Source: GCA-003244245 sp036494005 (GTDB taxonomy: Bacteria; Actinomycetota; Actinomycetes; Mycobacteriales; Pseudonocardiaceae). From it: a stretch of DNA of 38,985 nucleotides. The stretch is from NCBI GenBank assembly GCA_036494005.1, contig DASXOV010000247.1:1-38985 (forward strand), in the 5' to 3' direction. Position 1 is the first letter of the stretch; the number at the start of each line of letters is the position of its first letter. The position numbers and the translations under genes were made by a program. This document shows, in pieces, positions 26,342-38,106 of the stretch. The notes under the pieces are model-generated. The model saw nothing but the letters and a program-made list of their open reading frames with translations. It was not told the origin of the DNA and searched no databases.

Positions 26342-26363
26342 GAGGGTGGGGGTGCACACCCTC
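26342..26363 (+). terminator. Possible hairpin after comF
   Basis: GAGGGTG (26342-26348) and CACCCTC (26357-26363) form a 7-bp stem around an 8-nt loop, 38 bp after the comF stop, but without a T run. It may be a weak terminator or an element of the hpf leader. The rest of the 263-bp gap (26305-26567) shows only short open frames and the hpf ribosome binding site CGAGGAGG. Confidence 0.35.
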
Positions 26364-26567
26364 TAGAAACCACACCCGCAGCGGGCTACGGTCCTGGGAT
26401 CGGCCCGGCTACTGCACGTTGGGGGAGGAGGCGAAACAGCCATGATTCTGGCGCCGGTGGTCGTGTGATCGTCGCGGGCGGCTCATCGCTGCTGCCGTCC
26501 GCGGACAGACCTCTAGCGCCGCCGAAGTCTCGCTATCTCTGCTGGACAATCCGAGGAGGTCGCCCTG

Positions 26568-27233
26568 GTGGACATTGTCGTGAATGGTCGAAACGTGGAG
26601 GTCCCCGAGCATTACCGGGTGCACGTTGCCGACAAGCTCACTCGCGTCAAGCGCTATGACCACAAGGCCATCCGGTACGACGTCGAGCTGTTCCACGAAC
26701 CCAATCCCCGGCAGTCCAAGAGCTGTCAGCGGGTGGAGATCACCGGACATTGCCGCGGGCAGACGGTCCGCGCTGAGGCCTGCGGTCCGGACTTCTACGC
26801 GGCGCTGGACACCGCTGTGAGCAAGCTGGAGAACCGGCTACGCCGAGTCGCGGACCGTCGCAAGGTGCACCACGGCCGCAGGCACCCGACCTCGGTCGCG
26901 GAGGCCACCGGGCCGCTGGCGACCATGGTCGGCTTCGCCCCCCGCCAAGGCGGCAACGGACACCGTTCCAGAACCGGAGTACTCGACCGCCTCGACGACG
27001 AGGTCGACTACCAGGTCCCGGCCCAGCGTTGGGAATCGCCGGACGTCGGTGAGCCGGGTCACATCGTGCGGCAGAAGAAGCACTCCGCAGAGCCGATGAC
27101 TGTCGACCAGGCCCTCTACGAGATGGAACTCGTCGGCCACGACTTCTACCTGTTCTCCGACGCCAGCTCCGGCCTGCCCAGCGTGGTGTACCGGCGGAGA
27201 GGCTTCCACTACGGCGTGATCCAGCTCGCGTAG
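26568..27233 (+). CDS. hpf: Long-form ribosome hibernation promoting factor
   Basis: 221 residues. The N-terminal S30AE/YfiA domain (1-~105: MDIVVNGRNVEVPEHYRVHV through YAALDTAVSKLENRLRRV) binds the 30S decoding region; a linker follows; the C-terminal dimerisation domain (about 165-221: PMTVDQALYEMELVGHDFYL, then VVYRRRGFHYGVIQL) drives 100S ribosome dimers in stationary phase. GTG 26568 follows GAGGAGG by about 8 nt. The gene corresponds to Rv3241c and sits directly before secA, separated by a strong terminator. Confidence 0.94.
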   Translation: MDIVVNGRNVEVPEHYRVHVADKLTRVKRYDHKAIRYDVELFHEPNPRQSKSCQRVEITGHCRGQTVRAEACGPDFYAALDTAVSKLENRLRRVADRRKVHHGRRHPTSVAEATGPLATMVGFAPRQGGNGHRSRTGVLDRLDDEVDYQVPAQRWESPDVGEPGHIVRQKKHSAEPMTVDQALYEMELVGHDFYLFSDASSGLPSVVYRRRGFHYGVIQLA

Positions 27234-27254
27234 CGCCGGCTGAGATAGCCGACG

Positions 27255-27300
27255 GGGCCGAGGTCCGCGACGAGTGTCGTGGCCCTCGGCCCTTCCTTGT
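27255..27300 (+). terminator. Rho-independent terminator after hpf
   Basis: GGGCCGAGG (27255-27263) pairs with CCTCGGCCC (27284-27292). The loop region itself can pair (CGCGAC with GTCGTG around GAGT), and the T-rich TTCCTTGT follows at 27293-27300. It lies 22 bp behind the hpf stop and is the clearest intrinsic terminator in the window. Confidence 0.85.
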
Positions 27301-27469
27301 CGGCTGTGCCGCCTCTGCTCGGCGCATTGGCCCGCTGACCTGCGGTGATGACGGGAGGGTGCCGGCTGGGCATACGATGGCCAGCAGACCAGCGGTCCAC
27401 GGTGCTGTGCGGCACGCCATAAGCTGTCGGCCGCCGAGCCGCGTCCCGATACAAGTGAGGTCTTCCACG

Positions 27470-30379
<2,910 letters not shown>

Positions 30380-30387
30380 ACCCTGGC

Positions 30388-30431
30388 GTGTCCGGCGTTC
30401 GTGTCCGGTGTGTCGGGCGTTCGTGTCCGGT
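30388..30431. repeat. 22-bp gene-end tandem repeat, site C
   Basis: Two 22-bp units start GTGTC at 30388 and 30410 and both end GTGTCCGGT; they differ at one base. The array exactly fills the space from 8 nt behind the secA stop to the stop codon of the convergent Rv3235-like gene at 30432. Confidence 0.9.
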
Positions 30432-30935
30432 TCACCCAGGCCGGCCCCGGCGTCGCGCGGCCAGATCCCCCGCGGTGAGGCGCAACTGCAGTGCGGTGCA
30501 CCGCCACCGGGTGTCCGTTCCGTCGGGAGGCCGTTCGAATCGAGCGGCCAGCGCCCTGACCCCGGTGCGCACGGTCACCAGGGCGACGGCCTCCAGCGTC
30601 CCGGTTCCAAGCCGGCGGGCGAGTACCTTGTGCAGTCGCGGCTGCAGGTGCCCCGCCATCGCCTGCAGCGTGACCAGGTGAGCCAGCAGATCGGGACGTA
30701 GTACCGCGGACAGCTGGCGTGCCGGACGCCTGCCTCCCACTATTTCCACCGCTGCCCGTAGCACCCGCTCCACCTGAATCGGCGCGGTGGGATCCGGGGC
30801 AGGCGGTACCGCGGCCGATACTGCGGGCAGTGCCTCGGACACGGCCGCTGGGGGCGTCGGCAGGATATCGGCCAGTCTGCGCAGTACCGGTCCGGATGGC
30901 AGCTGTGGACGTGGTTCGGTGATGCTCCCGGTCAA
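30432..30935 (-). CDS. Rv3235 family protein
   Basis: 167 residues, a family of unknown function found beside secA in actinobacteria. The Pro-rich N-terminus (1-~50) is followed by a conserved helical core: VLRAAVEIVGGRRPARQLSA, then LLAHLVTLQAMAG, HKVLARRLGT, EAVALVTVRTGVRALAARFE and RWRCTALQL near the end. It is predicted cytoplasmic with no signal peptide. ATG 30933-30935 is the furthest start. The 218-bp stretch upstream to 31153 shows no gene and should contain its promoter. It is convergent with secA. Confidence 0.85.
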   Translation of the reverse strand: MTGSITEPRPQLPSGPVLRRLADILPTPPAAVSEALPAVSAAVPPAPDPTAPIQVERVLRAAVEIVGGRRPARQLSAVLRPDLLAHLVTLQAMAGHLQPRLHKVLARRLGTGTLEAVALVTVRTGVRALAARFERPPDGTDTRWRCTALQLRLTAGDLAARRRGRPG

Positions 30936-31153
30936 TGAAGGCCCTCCTCGTCGGGACCGCGCGGGTATGGCGCGGTCGGTCGACGGCGGGCCGAATACGC
31001 CGTCGAGCTGCCTGTCCTTGCGGCACCGTTGCCGCCGGTACCGGATCTGAGGAGGGGCCCTGTTCCGGTGTACGGAGTATGTGAGATTTACCCTGTGTTG
31101 TCCCGGCCTTTCGGATTACTCGACGAAACCTGTGGACAACCGGCCCACGGTGG

Positions 31154-32050
31154 TCATCTGGTGCCGGTGCGCCGCCCGGTCTTGCGCGGTCTGCTCCGGT
31201 CACGGGGAACGTGCCGGTGTGCGGCGCGTCGCCGTGCCCACTCGAAGCACACCACGGCGGCGGCGCTGGCGACATTCAGTGACTCGACCCCGCCGGCCAT
31301 CGGGATCGTGACCCAGCCGGTGAGCTGCGCGGCGACGGCCGGTGAGATACCCGAGGTCTCGTTGCCGAGCACGTAGGCCACCCGCGTGGTGCGGTCGATC
31401 TGTGCGGCGCTACCAGGGTGCGGGGCTTCGCGGAACACTGAGACCGCATCTGGCGCCGAGCCCGACAGCCCGAGCACCGCGAACCCGGCTGCACTCAGTG
31501 ACCTGCAGGCTTGCGCGGCGCTGGCCGACCGCAGCACCGGGGCATGGAAGGCCACCCCCGCCGACGCCTTGACCACCAAGGGGTCGATCGCGGGCACCCC
31601 TCGGCGGGGCAGCACCACACCGTCCATACCCGCGGCGGTCGCGGTGCGCAGGATCATGCCCACGTTGGCCGGATTGGTGATCGCGTCGAGCACGAGTACC
31701 GCCGCCGGGCCGGCCAGGTGCGGTAACGCATCGTCCAGCGGCCGCATCCGGGGAGCCACCACGTCCGCCAGCACGCCCTGGTCGTGCCGGCCGTTGCCGG
31801 CCAGCACCTTCACCCGGTGCGCCGACACCCGCTGCACCGGCACGCCCCGGCCCGCCGCCGCGTCGAGGATCTCCTGCAGGCTCTCGCCGCGGGCCCGCTC
31901 CGCGACGACGACCTTGTCGACGTTGAGTGCCGGGTCGGTGAGGGCTTCCAGCACCGGCTTGCGGCCGTAGACGGTGATGAAGACATCCCGCGGGCTGACG
32001 TCACTGCGTTGGGTAGTCAGGTCGCGGGCCGGTCCGTGGGGCGGGGGCAC
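31154..32050 (-). CDS. TrmH/SpoU-family RNA 2'-O-methyltransferase
   Basis: 298 residues. The N-terminal substrate-binding domain (about 25-100: VFITVYGRKPVLEALTD) resembles L30e and is followed by the SPOUT knot: ITNPANVGMILRTATAAGM (motif 1), VLGNETSGISP (motif 2) and IPMAGGVESLNVASAAAV (motif 3), which binds S-adenosylmethionine. Likely targets are rRNA or tRNA ribose, but the site cannot be predicted. The C-terminal tail is Arg-rich (RDRSRPRKTGRRTGTR). GTG 32048-32050 is the furthest start; an initiation nearer DVFITVYG is possible. It is divergent from the acyltransferase gene 54 bp away. Confidence 0.9.
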   Translation of the reverse strand: MPPPHGPARDLTTQRSDVSPRDVFITVYGRKPVLEALTDPALNVDKVVVAERARGESLQEILDAAAGRGVPVQRVSAHRVKVLAGNGRHDQGVLADVVAPRMRPLDDALPHLAGPAAVLVLDAITNPANVGMILRTATAAGMDGVVLPRRGVPAIDPLVVKASAGVAFHAPVLRSASAAQACRSLSAAGFAVLGLSGSAPDAVSVFREAPHPGSAAQIDRTTRVAYVLGNETSGISPAVAAQLTGWVTIPMAGGVESLNVASAAAVVCFEWARRRAAHRHVPRDRSRPRKTGRRTGTR

Positions 32051-32104
32051 CTGTCTAGGATGGCAGGTAGGGATCGCCCTGTCGGCCGTGCCAGGATCTG
32101 TCGC

Positions 32105-33508
32105 ATGCCTGATCGTCTCTCAGCGCTGGACGCCTCGTTCCTCTACCTTGAGGGGCCCACGACTCCCATGCACGTCGGCGCCGTGTCCCTGTTCCGCCTA
32201 CCGCGGTCCGGCTTCGACTACGAGCGCATGGTGAAGCTGATCGAGCAACGGGTCGCGCTGGTACCCCGGTATCGGCAGAAGGTACGCGAGGTGCCCGGCA
32301 GGCTGGCCCGTCCGGTCTGGATCGACGACGTGGACTTCGACATCTCCTACCACGTGCGCCGCTCGGCGCTGCCGAAGCCGGGCAGCGATGCGCAGTTGCG
32401 CGAGTTGGTGGCGCGGCTGATGTCCCGCCCGTTGGATCACAACCACCCACTGTGGGAGATGAACCTCGTCGAGGGGTTGTCCGGTAGCCGGATAGCCGTG
32501 ATCGCCAAGACGCACCAGGCGATGGTCGATGGGATCAGCGCGATCGACATCGGCCAGGTGATCCTCGACGTGACGCCCGAGCCCCGGCAGATTCCCGAGG
32601 ACCTGTGGATGCCCGGTCCCGAGCCCAACTCGGTGCAGCTGGTCTGGCAGGCGGCGACGGAGGCGGTACAGCGGCCTGGGGAGATCATTGACAACGTCCG
32701 GACCGCCGTCCACGGTGGGCTGGCCACTGTGCACAAGATGGCCGATGCACTGGGCGGGGTGGCGTCCGCGGTACTGGCTGCCGCCCGGCCGTCCCCGGGT
32801 GGGCCGCTGAACGTGCCGATCTCCACTCAGCGCCGGTTCGCGGTCGCCCGGACCAAGCTCGAGGACTACCGGGCCGTGCGCAAGGCCCATGGCGGCGACA
32901 TCAACGATGTGGTGCTCGCGGTGATATCCGGTGCGCTGCGTAACTGGCTGCTGTCGCGGGGCGAGTCGGTCGCGGCCTCCACGACCGTGCGGGCCATGGC
33001 GCCGGTGTCGGTGCGCGGCGACGTCGACGAGGGTGCCGACGTCGCGGCGCTGGGTAATCGGGTGGCGTCGTACCTGGTGGATCTGTCGGTCGGGGAACCG
33101 AACCCGGTGTTGCGACTGAACCACGTCAGCCACGCCATGCGGGCACACAAGGAATCCGGTCAGTCCGTCGGCGCGGACGCACTCATCCGGCTGGGCGGAT
33201 TCGCGCCACCTACCATCCATTCGCTGGGCGCCCGGGTGGCGAACAGCTTCTCGCAACGGATCTTCAACTTGGTGATCACTAACGTGCCCGGTCCGCAGTT
33301 CCCGCTCTACGCGGCGGGGGCGAAGATGATCGAGATGTTCCCGGTGGTGCCGCTGGTCAAGAACCAGGCCGTCTCGATCGGCATCACCTCCTACGACGGC
33401 GGGGTCTATTACGGGCTCAATGCCGACCGGGACGCCATGTCCGATGTGGACACTCTGGCGGCGCTCATCGAGGAGTCCCTCGAAGAGCTGGTTTCGACGG
33501 TGTCATGA
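32105..33508 (+). CDS. WS/DGAT-family O-acyltransferase-like protein
   Basis: 467 residues of the wax ester synthase/diacylglycerol acyltransferase family. It contains the start LSALDASFLYLEGPTTPMHV, PLWEMNLVEGL (115-125), NDVVLAVISGALRNWL and the C-terminal NVPGPQFPLYAAGA with GITSYDGGVYYGL. In the active-site motif HHxxxDG the sequence reads KTHQAMVDG (135-143): the first His (137) is kept, but the second, catalytic-position residue is Gln138. Activity as a triacylglycerol or wax ester synthase is therefore uncertain. ATG 32105 follows AGGA. The stop overlaps the DUF6912 start by ATGA. Confidence 0.9.
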   Translation: MPDRLSALDASFLYLEGPTTPMHVGAVSLFRLPRSGFDYERMVKLIEQRVALVPRYRQKVREVPGRLARPVWIDDVDFDISYHVRRSALPKPGSDAQLRELVARLMSRPLDHNHPLWEMNLVEGLSGSRIAVIAKTHQAMVDGISAIDIGQVILDVTPEPRQIPEDLWMPGPEPNSVQLVWQAATEAVQRPGEIIDNVRTAVHGGLATVHKMADALGGVASAVLAAARPSPGGPLNVPISTQRRFAVARTKLEDYRAVRKAHGGDINDVVLAVISGALRNWLLSRGESVAASTTVRAMAPVSVRGDVDEGADVAALGNRVASYLVDLSVGEPNPVLRLNHVSHAMRAHKESGQSVGADALIRLGGFAPPTIHSLGARVANSFSQRIFNLVITNVPGPQFPLYAAGAKMIEMFPVVPLVKNQAVSIGITSYDGGVYYGLNADRDAMSDVDTLAALIEESLEELVSTVS

Positions 33509-34008
33509 GGGTCTACATTCCGGCTACACTCGCGATGTTGCAGGCGCTGGTCGATTCCGGTGAGCTCGCCCCGGTGTCCGGCACCGCCTTCGCGCTCACC
33601 CCGATGTTGCGCGAGTCCTACGCCGCCGGGGATGCCGAGGAACTCGAGTACGCCGCGATGACCGAGGCCGCCCGGGCCTCGTTGCGGCTGTTGTCCGCCG
33701 AGTTGGACGGTGATCCGGAGGTGATGGCTCGCCGGGTCGTGGTGGCCGCTGACATCGACGGCGTGCGGCTGCGCCCCGATCTCGACGATGCCGCTGTCAC
33801 CCTGCCCGGGCCGGTGCCGATCACGGCGATCGCCGCGGTGCACGTCGACCTGGCGGAGGCGCAGGAGGCGGTGCGCGCCGCCGCCGCGGTCGTGGACGCC
33901 GCCGATCTCGGTGATCCGGATGCCGAGTTCACCCTCGGCGACGCCGAGGACCACGACATGGCCTGGTACGCCCCCCAGGAACTGTCCTTCCTGATCGAAC
34001 TCCTCTGA
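33505..34008 (+). CDS. DUF6912 family protein
   Basis: 167 residues of unknown function. Family-like segments are MRVYIPATLAMLQALVDSGE, ALTPMLRESYAAGDAEELEY, AAMTEAARASLRLL, RRVVVAADIDGV and the acidic end DAEDHDMAWYAPQELSFLI. It is rich in Ala, Asp and Glu, has no membrane segment, and is predicted cytoplasmic. ATG overlaps the acyltransferase stop (ATGA), and P5C dehydrogenase follows 12 nt after its stop, so all three are probably one operon. Confidence 0.82.
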   Translation: MRVYIPATLAMLQALVDSGELAPVSGTAFALTPMLRESYAAGDAEELEYAAMTEAARASLRLLSAELDGDPEVMARRVVVAADIDGVRLRPDLDDAAVTLPGPVPITAIAAVHVDLAEAQEAVRAAAAVVDAADLGDPDAEFTLGDAEDHDMAWYAPQELSFLIELL

Positions 34009-34020
34009 GAGGAGGCAGTC

Positions 34021-35649
34021 ATGGACGCGATCACGTCCACGCCGGCCCCGCGCAACGAGCCGGTGTGCAGCTACGGTCCGGGGACCCCGGAACGGGATTC
34101 GCTCATCCGCATGCTCGCCGGGCTGGCCGGTCAGCGGGCCGAGCTGACCATGACCATTGGTGGCATCGAGCGGATGGCAGGCGGGGAGCGGTTCGACGTG
34201 GTGGCCCCGCACCGACACAGCCAGGTGCTGGGGCGCAGCGGGCAGGCCAGCGCTACCGACGTGGCCGCAGCGGTGCGCGCCGCCCGGGAAGCAGCCCCGG
34301 CCTGGCGTGAGCTGCCGTTCGACGAGCGGGCCGCGGTCCTGCTGCGCGCCGCGGACCTGGCGGCGGGTCCGTGGCGGGACACCCTCAACGCCGCCACCAT
34401 GCTGGGCCAGTCGAAGTCGGTGCAGCAGGCCGAGATCGACGCGGCCTGCGAGCTGATCGACTTCTGGCGGTTCAATGTGCACTACGCGCGTCAGATGCTG
34501 GCGCAGCAACCGGAGTCGGCGCCCGGTGAATGGAACCGCATGGAGTACCGGCCGCTGGACGGATTCGTCACGGCGATCACCCCGTTCAACTTCACCGCGA
34601 TCGCCGGGAACCTGCCCACCGCGCCCGCGCTGCTGGGCAATACCGTGGTCTGGAAGCCCACGCCCACTCAGCAACTCGCCGCGCACTACACGATGCGGCT
34701 GCTCGAGGCTGCGGGTCTGCCTCCTGGCGTGATCAACATGGTGACGGGGGACGGGCACGCGGTGAGCGAGGTCGCGCTGGCCGATCCGGACTTCGCGGGA
34801 CTGCATTTCACCGGGTCGACGGGGACGTTCAAGAAGCTCTGGCGGACCATCGCCGAGCATCTGGACACCTACCGCAGTTATCCGCGCATCGTAGGGGAGA
34901 CCGGCGGCAAGGACTTCGTGGTCGCGCACCCCTCTTCCGATCCGGCCGCGGTGACGACGGCGCTGGTACGCGGGGCGTTCGAGTATCAGGGTCAGAAGTG
35001 CTCAGCGGTCTCCCGTGCCTACATCGCCCGCTCGCTGTGGGACGGCGGTGTGCGGGAGCGACTCGCCGAGACCACCGGCGCGATCAGCTACGGCGACGTT
35101 GCGGATCTGGCGAATTTCGGCGGCGCGGTGATCGACGCGCGGGCTTTCGCCAAGCATCGCGACCTCCTGACCCGCGCGGGCAGCGATCCTGGCTTGGGCA
35201 TCCTCGTCGGTGGTGCGTGTGACGATTCGCAGGGCTGGTTCGTGCAGCCCACGGTGCTGCTCGGAGCGGATCCCAAGCACGAGGTTTTCGCCACCGAGTA
35301 TTTCGGCCCCATCCTCGCTGTGCACGTCTACCCGGACCAGGATTACCTGGCGATCCTCGATGTCGTCGACTCAACCAGCCCCTACGCGTTGACCGGCGCG
35401 GTGTTCGCCACTGAAAGGACCGCAGTGCTGCAGGCCCACCAGGCGCTGCGTTTCGCGGCGGGCAACTTCTATGTCAACGACAAGCCGACGGGATCGGTCG
35501 TCAGCCGCCAGCCCTTCGGGGGGTCGCGTGGCTCGGGAACGAACGACAAGGCGGGCTCGCCGTTCAACCTGCAGCGCTGGACGAGCCCGCGGGCCGTCAA
35601 GGAGACGTTCGACCCGCCGACCGATCACACCTACCCGCACATGGGCTAG
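34021..35649 (+). CDS. pruA: 1-pyrroline-5-carboxylate dehydrogenase
   Basis: 542 residues, an NAD+-dependent aldehyde dehydrogenase that oxidises glutamate gamma-semialdehyde to glutamate in proline catabolism. The general base is Glu293 in IVGETGGKDFVV; the nucleophile is Cys327 in YQGQKCSAVSR; ITPFNFTAIAGNLPTAP and HFTGSTGTFKKLW contact cofactor; VVSRQPFGGSRGSGTNDKAG near the C-terminus is diagnostic of P5CDH. The length matches the ~540-residue stand-alone form. The proline dehydrogenase partner is not within the window. ATG 34021 follows GAGAGGAGG. Confidence 0.95.
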   Translation: MDAITSTPAPRNEPVCSYGPGTPERDSLIRMLAGLAGQRAELTMTIGGIERMAGGERFDVVAPHRHSQVLGRSGQASATDVAAAVRAAREAAPAWRELPFDERAAVLLRAADLAAGPWRDTLNAATMLGQSKSVQQAEIDAACELIDFWRFNVHYARQMLAQQPESAPGEWNRMEYRPLDGFVTAITPFNFTAIAGNLPTAPALLGNTVVWKPTPTQQLAAHYTMRLLEAAGLPPGVINMVTGDGHAVSEVALADPDFAGLHFTGSTGTFKKLWRTIAEHLDTYRSYPRIVGETGGKDFVVAHPSSDPAAVTTALVRGAFEYQGQKCSAVSRAYIARSLWDGGVRERLAETTGAISYGDVADLANFGGAVIDARAFAKHRDLLTRAGSDPGLGILVGGACDDSQGWFVQPTVLLGADPKHEVFATEYFGPILAVHVYPDQDYLAILDVVDSTSPYALTGAVFATERTAVLQAHQALRFAAGNFYVNDKPTGSVVSRQPFGGSRGSGTNDKAGSPFNLQRWTSPRAVKETFDPPTDHTYPHMG

Positions 35650-36243
35650 GCCTGCGCGACACGTCGAAGTAAGTAACTCGGATGCGGAATCCCCGCCGGC
35701 CGGGATATAGATCACCATGGGCTGGCACGACGGTGTTCGTTCTGAGTGCTTGCTGACGCAACGAGTTTGGTGGCAGCGCGACCATTTAGCGTGGACACCA
35801 CGCGCAGTGCGGTGCCCGAAGGCCATTCCACCAGATGGATTAATGCTCTGAAACGCTTTTCTGTTCAGGCGTTAGAAAGTATTCGATCCATCTCTGTCAC
35901 CGGTTCGCCGTCACTGTGCGATTCACCTAATCGGGTGGTGGAGATGACTCGCCCTGCACGCCGATTTCCCCTGTTCAGGGGCACTATTGGCGGCTGCTGG
36001 GGTCCAATGACCCGCCTCACAATCCGATGTGGCGGAGCGGGAGTATTTATTCACCCTTGTGGAAACTTGTGAAATGCGGCAAACACATTCATGCTTTTAC
36101 TATTGAAGCCGTGAGTGCTGCCGCGACTGCCGGTTGTGGCGGCCTCCCGTCAGCTCACAGTTATTGCTTGCGGGGCTCGTGTCCGCTGGGCGTGAGTCGC
36201 ATTACCCATGTCGTAGAGCCGTCAGAACGGGGGGCATCGAATC
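35650..36243. other. 594-bp AT-richer intergenic region
   Basis: No convincing gene. The base composition is clearly less GC-rich than the surroundings, with stretches such as GAGTATTTATTCACC and ATGCTTTTACTATTG near 36040-36110. It carries the hairpin at 35968-35981 and two copies of CTGTTCAGG (35861, 35971). The end contains GGGGGG (36229-36234), the ribosome binding site of the next gene. A 108-residue open frame (35746-36072) shows no family features. It is the only place for the promoter of the exported-protein/CopD/cupredoxin genes; a long leader or small RNA is possible. Confidence 0.6.
35968..35981. promoter_or_regulatory. Perfect inverted repeat in the long gap
   Basis: CCCCTGTTCAGGGG has 6-bp arms around TT. 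It could be an operator for a dimeric repressor or a small hairpin. It lies about 260 bp ahead of the exported-protein gene. The inner CTGTTCAGG is also found at 35861. Confidence 0.4.
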
Positions 36244-37128
36244 ATGCAGGCCGAACCCGGTAACGCCCAGCTCGGTGGGTTGCGCCGCGAGCACGTCGTC
36301 GCGTCCGCGATCGTCGCAGCCGTCACCGTCGTCCTCGGGTTCGCCTCTGGGTTCGGGGTGTTGAGCGCCGGCGCGGCCGGTGCCACACCCACCGGCCCAG
36401 CGGCACCACTCGCCGCGCCCCCCGGCGCTCACCAGGCCGGGCCGCCGCAGGCCGCTGCGGCAGGCGCGAGGCGACCCACCCGCCCGCAGGCCGGCGCCCG
36501 GCCCGGTACGCGGCCCGGTACGCACAGTGCCGCCGGACACGGTTCGGGCGGCTCGGGAACGCGTGGTCCCGTCCTCGCCGCGGGAGGCGATGAGCCGGCT
36601 GCACCCGGCGTCCCGGATGTGCCGGCAGCGCAGTGCCCCGCAGGAGGCATCAGCCAGGTGCTCGGGCTCGTCACACAGGTGGCCGGGGGTGCCTCATCCG
36701 CTCAGGCACTTGCCGCGGCCGGTGCTACGGGTCCGGCACCCCAGGCAGGCGCCGCGGTGGTTCCGCTCACCGTGCTACCCGGTGGCGCGGACCTCATCAC
36801 GATGCTGCCGCTCGGTGACCGAACCGTTCCGGTGACCGGACTGGTGCCCCTGCTCGACACGGTGGCCCAGCGCCAGGAGGCTCGCGCCAGGCAGAACCAG
36901 CTACCGCCTCGACCCGCCGCCGCACCGTCACCCTGGGCCGACGCCCCATCCCGGGCTCCTGCTCCTGGTGACGGTGACCCACTCGCGCAGCTGGCCGTCC
37001 TGCTCTCCCCGCTCGGGCTCGGCCTGGATCTGGTGACCGGGATCACCGATCCGCTGCTGGCCCCGGTGCTCGGATCGGTCGGTTGCACCAATCTCGTGCC
37101 CGCTGCCCCGCAGGGAGCCGGCCGGTGA
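36244..37128 (+). CDS. Exported Ala/Pro-rich membrane-anchored protein, unknown
   Basis: 294 residues. An N-terminal hydrophobic helix (about 18-43, HVVASAIVAAVTVVLGFASG) serves as signal anchor. Residues 45-120 are a Pro/Ala/Gly-rich spacer typical of cell-wall-crossing segments, with a short RPGTRPGT duplication. The folded part (about 130-285) contains hydrophobic helices such as GGISQVLGLVTQVAGG and PLAQLAVLLSPLGLGLDLVTG, and exactly two cysteines (131, 281), probably a disulfide. I recognise no family. ATG 36244 follows GGGGGG by 9 nt. Its stop overlaps the CopD start (GTGA), so the two are translated together. Confidence 0.75.
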   Translation: MQAEPGNAQLGGLRREHVVASAIVAAVTVVLGFASGFGVLSAGAAGATPTGPAAPLAAPPGAHQAGPPQAAAAGARRPTRPQAGARPGTRPGTHSAAGHGSGGSGTRGPVLAAGGDEPAAPGVPDVPAAQCPAGGISQVLGLVTQVAGGASSAQALAAAGATGPAPQAGAAVVPLTVLPGGADLITMLPLGDRTVPVTGLVPLLDTVAQRQEARARQNQLPPRPAAAPSPWADAPSRAPAPGDGDPLAQLAVLLSPLGLGLDLVTGITDPLLAPVLGSVGCTNLVPAAPQGAGR

Positions 37129-38078
37129 CCGCCCTGCTCGCGATGGCGTCCGGGTTGCCGGAAACGCTGTCCGGCTCGTCGGCCCGCTCCTGGCTGGTGC
37201 TGGCCCGCACGGTGGACTACCTCGGCACGGCCCTTTTCGTGGGCGGTACCGCGTTCCTCGCCACGCTCTGGCCGGCAGGTACCCACGTCGTCCGGGCCCG
37301 CGGGGTGCTCGCCGTCGGGCTGGTGTTCGGCCTGTTCGGCACGCTGCTCGCCATCGTGTTGCAGGGCGCCTGGATCGGCGACCTGTCGGTGGGGGAGGCC
37401 GCGCACTGGGACGTGGTGGCGCGCGTGCTCGACACCACCTTCGGCCGGGTATGGGCGGCCAAGGCGTTGTTGTGGGTCCTGGCCACTGCGGTGATGGCCG
37501 ATCTGTTCACCCGTGGCGAGCAGGCCGCCCGCTCGGTGGCGTGGCGAGTCGGCGCGGTGGTCGTCTGCGCCGGTCTGATCCGCACCGTCGGGCTGGCCGG
37601 GCACGCCGCCGAGCGGGACGCGCTGGTGCTCGGGATCGCCGACTTCGTCCATCTGACCGGCGTCAGCCTCTGGATCGGTGGGCTCGCGGTGCTGCTGCTC
37701 GGTGTGCTGCCCCGCAGGCGGCCCGAGGAACTGGCCGCGGTGGTGCCCCGCTATTCCAAGCTGGCGTTCGGCTCGGTGCTGGCCATCGTGGCCGCGGGCA
37801 CCGTGCTCAGCTGGGGACTCGTCGGTTCCTGGGCCAAGTTGATCGGCACCGGATACGGGCAGCTGCTAATCCTCAAGATCGCCATCTTCGCTGTGGTGCT
37901 CATCGCCGGGATGGCCAGCAAGAGGTGGGTGGACCGCCGGCTCGACCTCGCTGTGACGTTGCGCGGCCACGCCGCGGCGGTACGGCCCTTCGTCTACTCC
38001 GTGGCCACGGAGACCGTTCTGGTCGTCTTCGTCCTGCTCGCGGCCAGCTTTCTCGTCACGGCCAGCCCCGGCCGCTGA
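37125..38078 (+). CDS. CopD-like multi-pass membrane protein
   Basis: 317 residues with about eight membrane helices. The CopD domain (copper import/resistance family, PF05425-type) is indicated by LVLARTVDYLGTALFVGGTAFL, GLAGHAAERDALVLGIADFV with HLTGVSLWIGGL next, and LKIAIFAVVLIAGMASKRWV. His in GHA and VHL are the usual candidate copper or haem ligands. GTG 37125 overlaps the stop of the exported-protein gene. The cupredoxin gene follows 28 bp later behind AGAGAGGAG. Together they suggest handling of copper or electrons at the outer face of the membrane. Confidence 0.85.
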   Translation: MTALLAMASGLPETLSGSSARSWLVLARTVDYLGTALFVGGTAFLATLWPAGTHVVRARGVLAVGLVFGLFGTLLAIVLQGAWIGDLSVGEAAHWDVVARVLDTTFGRVWAAKALLWVLATAVMADLFTRGEQAARSVAWRVGAVVVCAGLIRTVGLAGHAAERDALVLGIADFVHLTGVSLWIGGLAVLLLGVLPRRRPEELAAVVPRYSKLAFGSVLAIVAAGTVLSWGLVGSWAKLIGTGYGQLLILKIAIFAVVLIAGMASKRWVDRRLDLAVTLRGHAAAVRPFVYSVATETVLVVFVLLAASFLVTASPGR

Positions 38079-38106
38079 CCGGCATCACCCCCAGAGAGGA
38101 GTCTTG

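Noticed and set aside
26398..26425. SigR/SigH-type promoter ahead of hpf
   Set aside because: GGGAT and GTTG are about 17 bp apart but the -35 has a mismatch; the match is too weak to claim.
35746..36072. 108-codon frame in the long gap
   Set aside because: No ribosome binding site, atypical codon use for this genome and no family features.
35650..36243. Known riboswitch (c-di-AMP ydaO or cobalamin)
   Set aside because: I looked for the characteristic conserved blocks of these aptamers and did not find them.
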